DNA of 16,259 bases from Candidatus Woesearchaeota archaeon (GTDB lineage Archaea; Nanobdellota; Nanobdellia; SCGC-AAA011-G17; GW2011-AR20): NCBI GenBank assembly GCA_018302915.1, contig JAGVZB010000024.1, positions 1-16,259 on the forward strand. The letters run 5' to 3'. Below the pieces are notes generated by a model, which was given only the letters and a program-made list of their open reading frames with translations, did not search any database and had not been told where the DNA came from. The position numbers and the translations under genes were made by a program. Below are positions 7,161 to 14,015 of the stretch, piece after piece (the stretch's first letter is position 1; each line of letters starts with the position of its first letter).

Positions 7161-7380
7161 TGACCATAAAAAAGTGTTCAAGCAACTGGAAGTAAAACCA
7201 AGCAAACTAAGGAAGTTCATTAAGCATAATGCCCCAAAAGACAGGAAGTTCGGGCAAAATTCAAAAAAATGCAGATTATGCGGAAGAACGCATGCGCATA
7301 TATCAAAATACAATTTGAATTTATGCAGGCAGTGTTTCAGGCTTAATGCTAAAAAACTTGGTTTTAAAAAATATATGTAA
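7150..7380 (+). CDS. rps14: 30S ribosomal protein uS14 (S14), zinc-binding type
   Basis: Small-subunit head protein. The 76 residues include the zinc-binding site formed by Cys41 and Cys44 (CRLCGRTHAH) and Cys59 and Cys62 (LCRQCFR), so this is the C+ form. The C-terminal NAKKLGFKKYM matches archaeal uS14. An N-terminal extension of about 25 residues precedes the conserved core. The start is set by the AAGGAGG site in uL5. Confidence 0.95.
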   Translation: MTTSDHKKVFKQLEVKPSKLRKFIKHNAPKDRKFGQNSKKCRLCGRTHAHISKYNLNLCRQCFRLNAKKLGFKKYM

Positions 7381-7381
7381 A

Positions 7382-7771
7382 ATGGTATTAAATGATCCGT
7401 TAAGCAGTGTGCTATCGCACATTTTAAATTGTGAGAAAGCAGGAAAGAAAGAATGTTTAGTTAAACCAAGCTCTTCAATAATAAAAAAAGTGTTGCAGAT
7501 AATGAAAGACAACAAATACATCGGAGATTTCAAGGAGAATAGCGGAAGAGGCGGAAACATAAACATAAACTTATTGGGAAAAATAAACAAATGCGGCGTA
7601 ATAAAACCAAGGTTATCAGTAAAGAAAGGTCAAATAGAAAAGTATGAAAAGAGATATCTTCCTGCCAAGGATTTTGGAATTATAATTTTATCAACAAACA
7701 AAGGATTGATGATTCATAATCAAGCAAAAGAAAAAGGTTTTGGGGGAAGGTTAATATCCTATGTTTATTAA
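7382..7771 (+). CDS. rps8: 30S ribosomal protein uS8 (S8)
   Basis: Primary binder of helix 21 of 16S rRNA and a known translational regulator in bacteria. The start at 7382 gives MVLNDPLSSVLSHILN and 129 residues, the normal archaeal length. The open frame extends upstream to an ATG at 7346, but that would add 12 residues overlapping uS14 and matching nothing in the family. Other signatures are IIKKVLQIMKDNKYIGDF, GVIKPRLSVKKGQIEKYEKRYLPAKDFGI and the C-terminal GFGGRLISYVY. Confidence 0.95.
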   Translation: MVLNDPLSSVLSHILNCEKAGKKECLVKPSSSIIKKVLQIMKDNKYIGDFKENSGRGGNININLLGKINKCGVIKPRLSVKKGQIEKYEKRYLPAKDFGIIILSTNKGLMIHNQAKEKGFGGRLISYVY

Positions 7772-7774
7772 AAA

Positions 7775-8308
7775 ATGAAAATAGACATCACAGAAAAATT
7801 AAGCATACCTGAAGGTGTAACATTAGAGATAAATAATGATATAATAAAAGTAACAGGTAAAAAAGGTTCTAATGAAAGAAAAATATTTCATCCAAAGATA
7901 AAGGTTGAAAAAATAGACAATCAGTTAATGTTTAAAACTAAAAAAGCAACAAAAAGAGAGAAGATATTTCTAAATACATTAAAAGCGCATATAAGAAACT
8001 TGATCAAGGGGGTAAAGGATGGTTACGAATACAAATTAAAGATATGTTCTGGCCATTTCCCAATGAATGTTTCTGTCCAAGGGAAGGAATTGATAATAAA
8101 AAATTTCTTTGGTGAAAAAAAACCAAGAAAAGTGAAGCTTATTGATAATGTAGAAGTAAAAGTTGAAGGGGATATAATAAAGATTAATGGAATTGATATA
8201 GATTTAGTCAGTCAGACTGCATCAAAGATAGAGTTAGCTACAAGAAGGACGGATTATGATAGAAGGGTATACCAGGATGGGATTTGGATAATTAAAAAAG
8301 CAAAATGA
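7775..8308 (+). CDS. rpl6: 50S ribosomal protein uL6 (L6)
   Basis: Protein near the sarcin-ricin loop and the factor-binding site. The 177 residues form the two related alpha/beta domains: domain 1 with LSIPEGVTLEINNDIIKVTGKKG, and domain 2 with YKLKICSGHFPMNVSVQGKELIIKNFFGEKKPRKV. The archaeal C-terminus reads LATRRTDYDRRVYQDGIWII. It lies three bases after uS8 and overlaps eL32 by 4 bases. Confidence 0.96.
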   Translation: MKIDITEKLSIPEGVTLEINNDIIKVTGKKGSNERKIFHPKIKVEKIDNQLMFKTKKATKREKIFLNTLKAHIRNLIKGVKDGYEYKLKICSGHFPMNVSVQGKELIIKNFFGEKKPRKVKLIDNVEVKVEGDIIKINGIDIDLVSQTASKIELATRRTDYDRRVYQDGIWIIKKAK

Positions 8309-8799
8309 AGAAAAAAATAAAATTCAAAAGGCAGCAATCAATATTGAAAAAGCTCGGCAGTAAATGGATAAGGCCTAGGGGGCTTCAAAGTAAGCTAAGG
8401 CTGAAAAAGAGAGGAAAGAGCAGAAGGCCAAAAATAGGTTATGGAAATGAAAAAAAATTGAGATACCTGATTAAGGGCAAGAAACCAGTTTATATAAGCA
8501 ATATAAAAGAGATGGAAAATTTAAAACAGCCAATAATCATTTCATCAAATGTCGGATTAAAGAAAAAAATAGATATAATAAAAAAAGCAAAAGAATTAAG
8601 CATAAACATATTAAACATAAAAGATGCTGACAAATTTTTGGATGATGTTAAGAAAAGACAGGAAGAAAAAAAGAAATCCAGATTAGATAAGGAAAAAAAG
8701 GTCAAGAAGGAAGAAAAAGTTAAGGAAGAATCAAAAGAGGAAAAAGAAACAAAACTGAAGGAAGAAAAAAGGAAAGTGTTGGAAAAAGGATTAAAATGA
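8305..8799 (+). CDS. rpl32e: 50S ribosomal protein eL32 (L32e) with a Lys/Glu-rich tail
   Basis: Archaeal/eukaryotic large-subunit protein. The core, residues about 1-115, has FKRQQSILKKLGSKWIRPRG, then RRPKIGYGNEKKLRYLIKGKKPVYISNI. From about 115 to 164 the protein is almost entirely Lys, Glu and Asp (RQEEKKKSRLDKEKKVKKEE and on). This is a charged helical or disordered extension; many homologues are nearer 130 residues. The reading frame stays open through 4-base overlaps on both sides, so the tail is real coding sequence. Confidence 0.94.
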   Translation: MKKKIKFKRQQSILKKLGSKWIRPRGLQSKLRLKKRGKSRRPKIGYGNEKKLRYLIKGKKPVYISNIKEMENLKQPIIISSNVGLKKKIDIIKKAKELSINILNIKDADKFLDDVKKRQEEKKKSRLDKEKKVKKEEKVKEESKEEKETKLKEEKRKVLEKGLK

Positions 8800-9254
8800 A
8801 CCTAAAAAACAAGAAAAGGCTTGTACAATCTCTGTTAGGTATAGGCAAAAAAAGAATAAAATTTGATCCTGAAAAATTATCCGAGATAAAGGAAGCAATA
8901 ACAAAAAAAGATATTAAAGGGTTAATAAACACAGAATCAATAATATTAAAGCAAAAGAAAGGTCATTCAAGGGTAAGGGCAAGAAAAATACTTATTCAAA
9001 AAAGAAAAGGAAGAAGAAAAGGAATAGGTTCTAGAAAGGGTAAGTTTACAGCAAGATTAAAGCCAAAGAAGGTGTGGACAAGTAAAATAAGGGTTCAAAG
9101 GGATTTCTTAAGGAGATTGAAGGAAAAAGAATTAATTGACAATAAAGATTACAGGGAGCTTTATTTAAAATCAAAAGGTGGTTTCTTTAGAAGTAAAAGG
9201 CACCTAAAGACATACATAAATGAAAGGAAATTAATCAAAGATGGCAAAAAATAG
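8796..9254 (+). CDS. rpl19e: 50S ribosomal protein eL19 (L19e)
   Basis: Archaeal/eukaryotic protein that forms inter-subunit bridges with a long C-terminal helix. The 152 residues are normal. Signatures are NKKRLVQSLLGIGKKRIKFDP, GHSRVRARKILIQKRKGRRKG and RKGKFTARLKPKKVWTSKIR, then the helical LRRLKEKELIDNKDYRELYL and KGGFFRSKRHLKTYI. It overlaps uL18 by 14 bases; its own start is inside the eL32 stop overlap. Confidence 0.96.
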   Translation: MNLKNKKRLVQSLLGIGKKRIKFDPEKLSEIKEAITKKDIKGLINTESIILKQKKGHSRVRARKILIQKRKGRRKGIGSRKGKFTARLKPKKVWTSKIRVQRDFLRRLKEKELIDNKDYRELYLKSKGGFFRSKRHLKTYINERKLIKDGKK

Positions 9255-9741
9255 AAGTTATACTGTAAAAGTAAAAAGAAAAAGGAATAAAAAAACAGAT
9301 TATAATTTAAGGTTGAAGCTTATCAAGTCAGGCAAACAAAGGCTGCTGATAAGAAAATCACTGAAGAATATTTTAATTCAGGTTGTAAAAAGCGAAGATT
9401 CAAGGGATAAAGTGGTAATTTCATGCCACAGCCGTGAATTAAAAAAATTTGGATGGGGCTATAATCTTGGAAATATTCCATCAGCGTATTTAACGGGGTT
9501 TTTGTTTGGAAAAAAAGCTTTAAAAAAAGGGGTAAAAGAAGCAATCCTGGATTTGGGGCTGCAAAAGTCTGTAGTAAAATCAAGGTTATACTCTGCATTG
9601 AAAGGTTGCATAGATGCGGGATTGAATGTTCCGCATAATCCAAAGATATTCCCGAATGAAGAAAGGATTAAGGGAAGTCATATAAATAATGAGATTAAAA
9701 ATAAATTTGAAGAAGTAAAAAAGAAAATAGAAAATGGTTAA
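9241..9741 (+). CDS. rpl18: 50S ribosomal protein uL18 (L18)
   Basis: 5S rRNA-binding protein of the central protuberance, working with uL5. The 166 residues begin AKNRSYTVKVKRKRNKKTDY, followed by LRLKLIKSGKQRLLIRKSLKNILIQ and the 5S-binding region NIPSAYLTGFLFGKKALKKG. The end has GCIDAGLNVPHNPKIFPNEERIKG, as in archaeal uL18. It overlaps uS5 by 8 bases. Confidence 0.95.
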   Translation: MAKNRSYTVKVKRKRNKKTDYNLRLKLIKSGKQRLLIRKSLKNILIQVVKSEDSRDKVVISCHSRELKKFGWGYNLGNIPSAYLTGFLFGKKALKKGVKEAILDLGLQKSVVKSRLYSALKGCIDAGLNVPHNPKIFPNEERIKGSHINNEIKNKFEEVKKKIENG

Positions 9742-10477
9742 GATAATACCGGAAGAAACACCTGAAGGAATAAAGAAAAGAAAAGATTTTGACAAAGAAT
9801 CTTGGAATCCAAAAACAGAGTTAGGCAGGAAAATAAAATCTGGTGAAATAAATGATATCTCAGAAGTTTTTGACAGGGGGTACAGGATACTGGAGCCTGA
9901 AATAGTTGATTTTTTAGTTTCAGATATCGAATCAGAGCTAATCTCTATAGGTCAGTCAAAGGGTAAATTTGGAGGCGGAAAAAAATCAATCTGGAAGCAG
10001 ACTCAAAAGAAAACAAAAGAAGGAAACAAGATGAAGTTCTCTACAATGATGGTAGTTGGCAATAAAGATGGATATGTTGGGATGGGAATAGGCTCTTCAA
10101 AAGAAACAATGCCAGCAAGGGAAAAGTCATTAAGGATAGCAAAGGTAAATTTGATAAGGATAAAGCGTGGCTGCGGTTCATGGGAGTCTGGAGGAAAAAA
10201 CAATTACTCAATCCCCTTTGAAGTGATTGGCAAATGCGGCTCAGCAGAAATAAGATTGATACCTGCACCAAAGGGTACAGGGTTATGTATAGAGGAAGAA
10301 TGTAAAAAGATCTTAAAAATAGCCGGGATAAATGATATTTATTCTAAGTCAAAGAACAGCAAGACTAAACTAAACATTGTAAAAGCCTGTTTTAATGCTC
10401 TTAAAAAATTATCAAAAATGAAGGTAAGCGAGGAATATGCAAAAGAATATGGGATAATTGAAGGGAAAATAAAATGA
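9734..10477 (+). CDS. rps5: 30S ribosomal protein uS5 (S5)
   Basis: Protein at the mRNA entry site involved in decoding accuracy. The 247 residues include an archaeal N-terminal region (1-70), then the double-stranded-RNA-binding-like domain with KFSTMMVVGNKDGYVGMGIG (101-120) and KSLRIAKVNLIRIKRGCGSWE. The second domain has GSAEIRLIPAPKGTGLCI. Residues 74-92 (QSKGKFGGGKKSIWKQTQK) just before the conserved domain are Gly/Lys-rich, and I do not recall this wording from homologues. It overlaps uL18 by 8 bases and uL30 by 4. Confidence 0.95.
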   Translation: MVKIIPEETPEGIKKRKDFDKESWNPKTELGRKIKSGEINDISEVFDRGYRILEPEIVDFLVSDIESELISIGQSKGKFGGGKKSIWKQTQKKTKEGNKMKFSTMMVVGNKDGYVGMGIGSSKETMPAREKSLRIAKVNLIRIKRGCGSWESGGKNNYSIPFEVIGKCGSAEIRLIPAPKGTGLCIEEECKKILKIAGINDIYSKSKNSKTKLNIVKACFNALKKLSKMKVSEEYAKEYGIIEGKIK

Positions 10478-10944
10478 ACAGGATAGCAGTAGTCAGGATA
10501 AGGGGATCAATAGGTGTAAAAAAAGATATAAAGGATACCATGAAAATGCTGAGGTTAAACAACAAAAATCATTGTGTCATTATAAATAACTCCCCTAACA
10601 TGATTGGAATGCTGAGAAAAGTCAAGGATTATGTGACATGGGGGGAATTAAACGAGAAAACACTCAAGGAGTTGCTGCTAAAAAGAGGGAAAATATTCGG
10701 GAAGAAGAACCTTACGGAAGATTACATGAAAGAAAAAACAAGATTATCAGCAGATGAATTTGTAAAGGATTTCTTTAATTTCAAAAAAAGCCTTAAGGAT
10801 GTTATAGGTTTAAGGTTGTTCTTTAGGTTAAAGCCGCCTGTAAAAGGATTTGAAAGAAAAGGGGTAAAGGTTCCATTCAGCATGGGCGGAGCTTTAGGTT
10901 ACAGAAAAGAAAAAATAAATGATTTGATAATTAGGATGTTATAA
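10474..10944 (+). CDS. rpl30: 50S ribosomal protein uL30 (L30), long archaeal form
   Basis: Large-subunit protein. At 156 residues it is the long archaeal/eukaryotic type, not the 60-residue bacterial one. It starts with RIAVVRIRGSIGVKKDIKDT, followed by MLRLNNKNHCVIINNSPNMIGMLRKVKDYVTWGE. The C-terminal part has FRLKPPVKGFERKGVKVPFSMGGALGYR, typical of the archaeal extension. The stop shares a single base with the uL15 ATG (TAATG). Confidence 0.95.
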   Translation: MNRIAVVRIRGSIGVKKDIKDTMKMLRLNNKNHCVIINNSPNMIGMLRKVKDYVTWGELNEKTLKELLLKRGKIFGKKNLTEDYMKEKTRLSADEFVKDFFNFKKSLKDVIGLRLFFRLKPPVKGFERKGVKVPFSMGGALGYRKEKINDLIIRML

Positions 10945-11402
10945 TGATAATAAAAAGAAAAAAGGCAGGAAGGTACAGAGGATCTCAAACACATGGTGGT
11001 GGAGCCAAGAAAAAAAGAAGGGGGGCAGGAAACCGCGGTGGAAGAGGTATGGCTGGCTCAGGTAAGAGGGCAGATCAGAAAAAGCCTACAATATTAAAAT
11101 TATATGGCTCATCATACTTTGGAAAAAGGGGTTTTAGCTCCAAAAATAAAAAAAAGATAAAGGCAATAAGCATCCAGACAATTGAGAATAAATTATACAA
11201 CTGGTTGAAGAATGGAATATTAAAAAAAGAAGGTAATGTCATCAGCATAAGATTGGGTGATTTTGGCTACAATAAGCTGTTAGGAAAAGGGAGATTAAAA
11301 AACAAGTTTAACATTGAAGTTGAATATGCATCAAAAAAAGCTATTGAAAAAATAGAAAAATCAGGTGGAAAAATAAATGTCCTTAATGCAACAGGTAATT
11401 AA
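10944..11402 (+). CDS. rpl15: 50S ribosomal protein uL15 (L15)
   Basis: Late-assembling large-subunit protein. The 152 residues show the Gly/Arg-rich N-terminal arm, RYRGSQTHGGGAKKKRRGAG then NRGGRGMAGSGKRADQKKP, and the archaeal core continuing LYGSSYFGKRGFSS. The C-terminal domain is in IEVEYASKKAIEKIEKSGGKI. It overlaps secY by 26 bases, and the last codons also contain the secY ribosome-binding site. Confidence 0.95.
   Translation: MIIKRKKAGRYRGSQTHGGGAKKKRRGAGNRGGRGMAGSGKRADQKKPTILKLYGSSYFGKRGFSSKNKKKIKAISIQTIENKLYNWLKNGILKKEGNVISIRLGDFGYNKLLGKGRLKNKFNIEVEYASKKAIEKIEKSGGKINVLNATGN
11363..11368 (+). promoter_or_regulatory. Ribosome-binding site deciding the secY start
   Basis: AGGTGG in the end of uL15 lies 8 bases before the ATG at 11377 and 17 bases before the alternative ATG at 11386, which favours the first. 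Confidence 0.5.
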
Positions 11403-12768
11403 TTTTCTTCCGGAAGTAAAAGGTCCTGAAATAAAGCATTTACCTTTCAAGAAAAAATTAAAGTGGACTTTAATAATTTTAATAAGCTTTTTTATCCTCG
11501 GAGTTATACCTTTATGGGGTCTGGGCCAGAATTCACTGGAGCAATTTGATTTCCTGTCTATAATTCTTGCTGCTCAGTTTGGCTCGATAATATCTTTGGG
11601 AATTGGCCCAATTGTAACATCATCCATTGTACTGCAGCTGCTGAATGGCTCAGGGATACTGAAGATAGATACAACAACTCATGACGGAAGGGTTCTGTTT
11701 CAGGGCTTGCAGAAAATACTGACAATTTTCTTTATAATATTTGAAGCAATAATTTACATCTTCATGGGAGGATTATCTCCAGCAGCTGGATTTTCACCAT
11801 GGATATTGGTATTTCAGTTATTCCTTGGTGGAATGCTGATACTTTATATGGACGAAGTTATGAATAAATGGGGCTTTGGTTCGGGAGTTTCATTATTCAT
11901 TGCAGCAGGAGTCTCGGCAGAAATAATAATAAAATCATTTTCTCCATTGACAACAACAGGAGCAATAGCATTCGGAACGGGCCAGGCTCCTATAGGCAAG
12001 GTATTTGTTTTCTTTTACTCATTGATTCAGGGAAATCCCACTGAGGCAATACTTGCAATATCTGCAATAGCATTTACAATTCTGGTTTTTGTGATTTCAG
12101 TTTATGCCCAGGCAATGAAAGTTGAGATCCCATTGTCTTTTGGCAGAGTTCGTGGTTATGGAATAAGGTGGCCTCTGAGATTTATGTATACCTCAAATAT
12201 TCCTGTCATATTGGTTGCAGCATTGATGGCAAATATTCAGCTGTGGGCGAGATTATTGGAAAATTGGGGTTATCCATTGCTTGGGACATTCACTGGAAAC
12301 GTTCCCACGACGGGTATAGTTGCATGGGTGTACAACCCAAATTTAATTGAAAACTTGATAAAAGGCTCGTTCATATCTTCAGATCTTGCTCATTCTCTTG
12401 TTTATATGCTGTTAATGGCTCTTGGTGCAGTGATATTTGCTATATTCTGGGTTCAGACATCAGGAATGGATGCAAGATCACAGGCAAAGCAAATAATGTC
12501 CTCTGGTCTTCAAATTCCTGGATTCAGGAGGGATGAGCGTGTTTTGGAACAGATATTGAACAGGTATATAATGCCCTTGACAGTAATGGGAGGGTTATCG
12601 GTTGGAATTCTCGCAGCACTGGCAGATTTGACAGGAGCATTATCAAGAGGTACCGGAATACTATTAACTGTGATGATAATTTATAATTTCTATGAAAGGA
12701 TAGCTCAGCAGCATATGGTTGACATGTATCCTGGATTAAGAAAAATGATGGGTGGACAAAATGCTTGA
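11377..12768 (+). CDS. secY: Preprotein translocase subunit SecY (Sec61 alpha)
   Basis: Pore subunit of the Sec channel, in the cytoplasmic membrane. The 463 residues fit ten transmembrane helices. The amphipathic N-terminus INFLPEVKGPEIKHLPFKKK precedes TM1. The plug region and TM2 follow with GQNSLEQFDFLSIILAAQFG and SIISLGIGPIVTSSIVLQLL. The cytosolic loop LSFGRVRGYGIRWPLRFMYT docks ribosomes. The C-terminal part has GFRRDERVLEQILNRYIMP and ends in NFYERIAQQHMVDMYPGLRK. In many archaea adk follows secY; here the next gene is a DUF106 insertase, with an overlapping start. SecE and SecG are not in this window. Confidence 0.97.
   Translation: MSLMQQVINFLPEVKGPEIKHLPFKKKLKWTLIILISFFILGVIPLWGLGQNSLEQFDFLSIILAAQFGSIISLGIGPIVTSSIVLQLLNGSGILKIDTTTHDGRVLFQGLQKILTIFFIIFEAIIYIFMGGLSPAAGFSPWILVFQLFLGGMLILYMDEVMNKWGFGSGVSLFIAAGVSAEIIIKSFSPLTTTGAIAFGTGQAPIGKVFVFFYSLIQGNPTEAILAISAIAFTILVFVISVYAQAMKVEIPLSFGRVRGYGIRWPLRFMYTSNIPVILVAALMANIQLWARLLENWGYPLLGTFTGNVPTTGIVAWVYNPNLIENLIKGSFISSDLAHSLVYMLLMALGAVIFAIFWVQTSGMDARSQAKQIMSSGLQIPGFRRDERVLEQILNRYIMPLTVMGGLSVGILAALADLTGALSRGTGILLTVMIIYNFYERIAQQHMVDMYPGLRKMMGGQNA
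12751..12755 (+). promoter_or_regulatory. Ribosome-binding site deciding the DUF106 protein start
   Basis: GGTGG is followed by five bases and the ATG at 12761. An in-frame GTG at 12752 would lie inside this motif and have no site of its own, so the ATG is preferred. Confidence 0.45.
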
Positions 12769-13195
12769 TAATTTTTTTAACTCAATATTTGGATTCCTGA
12801 TAGATTGGTCTCCACTGGCTGGTTTGCTTGTAGTTTCATTTATACTAACCTTGTTGATTTCATTGTCCTATAAGTTCCTTACAGATCAGAAAGAGCTAAA
12901 GCAGCACAAAGAAGAGATAAACCAGCTGCAAAAGGATATGAAATTATTAAAGGACAATCCCCAGAAAATGATGGACAAGCAGAAGGAGCTTATGAGTAAA
13001 AATTTCAAGATGATGAAGCATAATATAAAGCCAATGCTGTTTACTTTTATTCCTTTGATAATAATTTTTGGGTGGCTGAGGACGGTTTATACGCCTTTAG
13101 GCAAGATTATACTGGGCTTATCATGGTTCTGGGTGTACCTGATAAGCGCAATTGTGTTCAGCATGATAATTCGAAAGCTTTTAAAGATTTATTAA
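12761..13195 (+). CDS. DUF106/EMC3-type membrane insertase (YidC/Oxa1 superfamily)
   Basis: Archaeal relative of YidC, EMC3 and TMCO1, known to sit beside secY and thought to insert membrane proteins. About 144 residues, with three hydrophobic segments: one near the N-terminus (WSPLAGLLVVSFILTLLISL), and two near the C-terminus (PMLFTFIPLIIIFGWL and the last ~25 residues). Between the first two is a charged coiled coil, KELKQHKEEINQLQKDMKLL, then the family's Met-rich stretch NPQKMMDKQKELMSKNFKMM, which suits binding of hydrophobic nascent helices. It overlaps secY by 8 bases. A GTG start at 12752 would add three residues. Confidence 0.88.
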   Translation: MLDNFFNSIFGFLIDWSPLAGLLVVSFILTLLISLSYKFLTDQKELKQHKEEINQLQKDMKLLKDNPQKMMDKQKELMSKNFKMMKHNIKPMLFTFIPLIIIFGWLRTVYTPLGKIILGLSWFWVYLISAIVFSMIIRKLLKIY

Positions 13196-13207
13196 TTTAC
13201 CAATAAA

Positions 13208-13471
13208 ATGCCAAGACCAAGCAGAAGATCAAGAACTCTAAGAAGGGTGTTCAAGAAAGTAACAAAAGGGGTTAAACTGGTTTATAAAAAAAGAAAGCCA
13301 AAACCTTCTCATTGTAGCAATTGTGGTGCTGTTCTCAAGGGCATCCCTCGTGAAAGGCCATATAAGATGATGAACATGCCAAAATCCAGGAAAAGACCAG
13401 AGAGGATGTTTGGTGGTATTCTTTGTTCAAAATGCTCAAGAAGGGAGATAATAAAAAGAGTCAGAAAATAA
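13208..13471 (+). CDS. rpl34e: 50S ribosomal protein eL34 (L34e)
   Basis: Archaeal/eukaryotic large-subunit protein. The 87 residues have RPSRRSRTLRRVFKKVTKG at the start and a zinc site of Cys36 and Cys39 (HCSNCG) plus Cys73 and Cys76 (LCSKCSRR). The central KGIPRERP and RKRPERMFGGILC are family-specific. The last 24 bases, encoding the end IIKRVRK and the stop, are repeated exactly after the toxin gene 800 bases downstream, so this 3' end looks like an insertion site whose coding sequence was preserved. It follows the DUF106 gene by 12 bases and ends the uninterrupted part of the superoperon. Confidence 0.96.
   Translation: MPRPSRRSRTLRRVFKKVTKGVKLVYKKRKPKPSHCSNCGAVLKGIPRERPYKMMNMPKSRKRPERMFGGILCSKCSRREIIKRVRK
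13448..13471 (+). repeat. Left copy of a 24-bp perfect direct repeat (in the 3' end of eL34)
   Basis: These 24 bases, ending in the eL34 stop codon TAA, recur identically at 14272-14295. The flanking bases differ on both sides (G versus A before, A versus G after), so the match is exactly 24. This copy is in-frame coding sequence, so it is the native one. The core is AAAAAGAGTCAGAAAATAA. Confidence 0.9.
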
Positions 13472-13473
13472 AT

Positions 13474-13491
13474 TCTTTATCTTAATTTTTA
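13474..13491 (+). terminator. Possible T-rich terminator after eL34
   Basis: TTCTTTATCTTAATTTTT follows the eL34 stop within three bases. Archaeal termination often uses T-rich tracts without a hairpin. In AT-rich DNA this is weak evidence. If real, it arrived with the insert, and it would make eL14 depend on the promoters further down. Confidence 0.3.
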
Positions 13492-13501
13492 AAACAAAAG
13501 A

Positions 13502-13510
13502 TTTAAATAT
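13502..13510 (+). promoter_or_regulatory. TATA box of the toxin-antitoxin operon
   Basis: TTTAAATAT lies about 50 bases before the first islet ATG. The expected start of transcription is near 13531, giving a leader of about 25 bases that contains a full Shine-Dalgarno site. This contrasts with the leaderless spacing before uL3 and eL14. Confidence 0.6.
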
Positions 13511-13514
13511 ATCA

Positions 13515-13538
13515 ACACATTTGTGTATTCTAACACAA
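13515..13538. promoter_or_regulatory. Operator-like cluster of three ACACA/TGTGT half-sites
   Basis: Three half-sites alternate in direction: ACACA (13515-13519), TTGTGT (13521-13526) and ACACAA (13533-13538). The last two are a perfect 6-bp inverted repeat with a 6-base spacer; the first two pair with 5-bp arms. The cluster lies between the TATA box and the predicted transcription start, where a bound repressor would block the polymerase. Ribbon-helix-helix antitoxins typically bind such short repeated half-sites to repress their own operon, so this is the likely autoregulatory operator. Confidence 0.55.
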
Positions 13539-13542
13539 TTGC

Positions 13543-13549
13543 AGGAGGT
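13543..13549 (+). promoter_or_regulatory. Shine-Dalgarno site of the first islet gene
   Basis: AGGAGGT sits seven bases before the ATG at 13557. It shows that translation starts there and not at the upstream in-frame ATG at 13521, which would place the operator and this site inside the coding region. Confidence 0.8.
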
Positions 13550-13556
13550 ATCCCAT

Positions 13557-13709
13557 ATGGCAATAGTAAGAATGACATTTTCTATATCAAAAGAACTTAA
13601 AGAAAGAATGGATAAAAGACCTGATGTAAATTGGCCTGAGATATTTAAACAAGGATTAGAGAAAAAACTTAAGATATTAGAAAAATTAAGGGCTAAAGAG
13701 GTGTTATAA
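13557..13709 (+). CDS. Small ribbon-helix-helix protein (antitoxin/repressor-like)
   Basis: A 50-residue protein that is little more than one ribbon-helix-helix DNA-binding unit. Residues 2-10 (AIVRMTFSI) form the strand, 11-20 (SKELKERMDK) helix 1, and 25-44 (NWPEIFKQGLEKKLKILEKL) helix 2. The motif KERMxxxPxVNWPE is shared with the next protein (KERLxxxPxVNWSE), so the two are probably duplicates. It resembles the DNA-binding half of VapB-type antitoxins, with little room for a toxin-binding tail. It could be a dedicated repressor or a co-antitoxin. It ends directly at the start of the next gene. Confidence 0.75.
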   Translation: MAIVRMTFSISKELKERMDKRPDVNWPEIFKQGLEKKLKILEKLRAKEVL

Positions 13710-14015
13710 ATGGTAAGCATAACTATTTCAGTAGAAGATTCCTTTAAAGAAAGATTAAAAATATTTCCTTGGGTAAATTGGTCAGAAGTGGGAAGAGAAG
13801 AATCATTAAAGAAAGAGATATTTGACAGGTTTATTAAAACAAATAAATTATCTGAATTTGACCGGAAGTTTTGTGATATTATTGATTGGCATCCAGTGGA
13901 TGAATTACCTTTAAGAGAAGAGTATGTCAAAAAGTTAAAAGCATTATCCGAAAAGAAGCCTTATGGCAAGGCTATGACTTTAAAAGAGTTTAATAAATGG
14001 TGTGAAAAGTTATGA
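13710..14015 (+). CDS. Probable antitoxin, ribbon-helix-helix N-terminus with toxin-binding tail
   Basis: The 101 residues start with a ribbon-helix-helix-like unit (about 3-35: SITISVEDSFKERLKIFPWV then NWSEVGREES) paralogous to the protein before it. The rest, with DIIDWHPVDELPLREEYVKK and the Met-Thr-Leu-Lys-Glu-Phe end, is the likely toxin-wrapping region. A GAGGTG site (13698-13703) precedes the ATG by six bases; the ATG directly follows the previous stop. It overlaps the toxin gene by 4 bases, so antitoxin and toxin are translationally coupled. The role is inferred from order and fold, not from a recognised named family. Confidence 0.75.
   Translation: MVSITISVEDSFKERLKIFPWVNWSEVGREESLKKEIFDRFIKTNKLSEFDRKFCDIIDWHPVDELPLREEYVKKLKALSEKKPYGKAMTLKEFNKWCEKL

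Noticed and set aside
7346..7381. Longer start for uS8
   Set aside because: It would add 12 residues overlapping uS14 with no family match; the ATG at 7382 gives the conserved N-terminus.
13521..13556. Upstream start for the first islet gene
   Set aside because: It would lie in the operator and before the predicted transcription start; the AGGAGGT site points to 13557.
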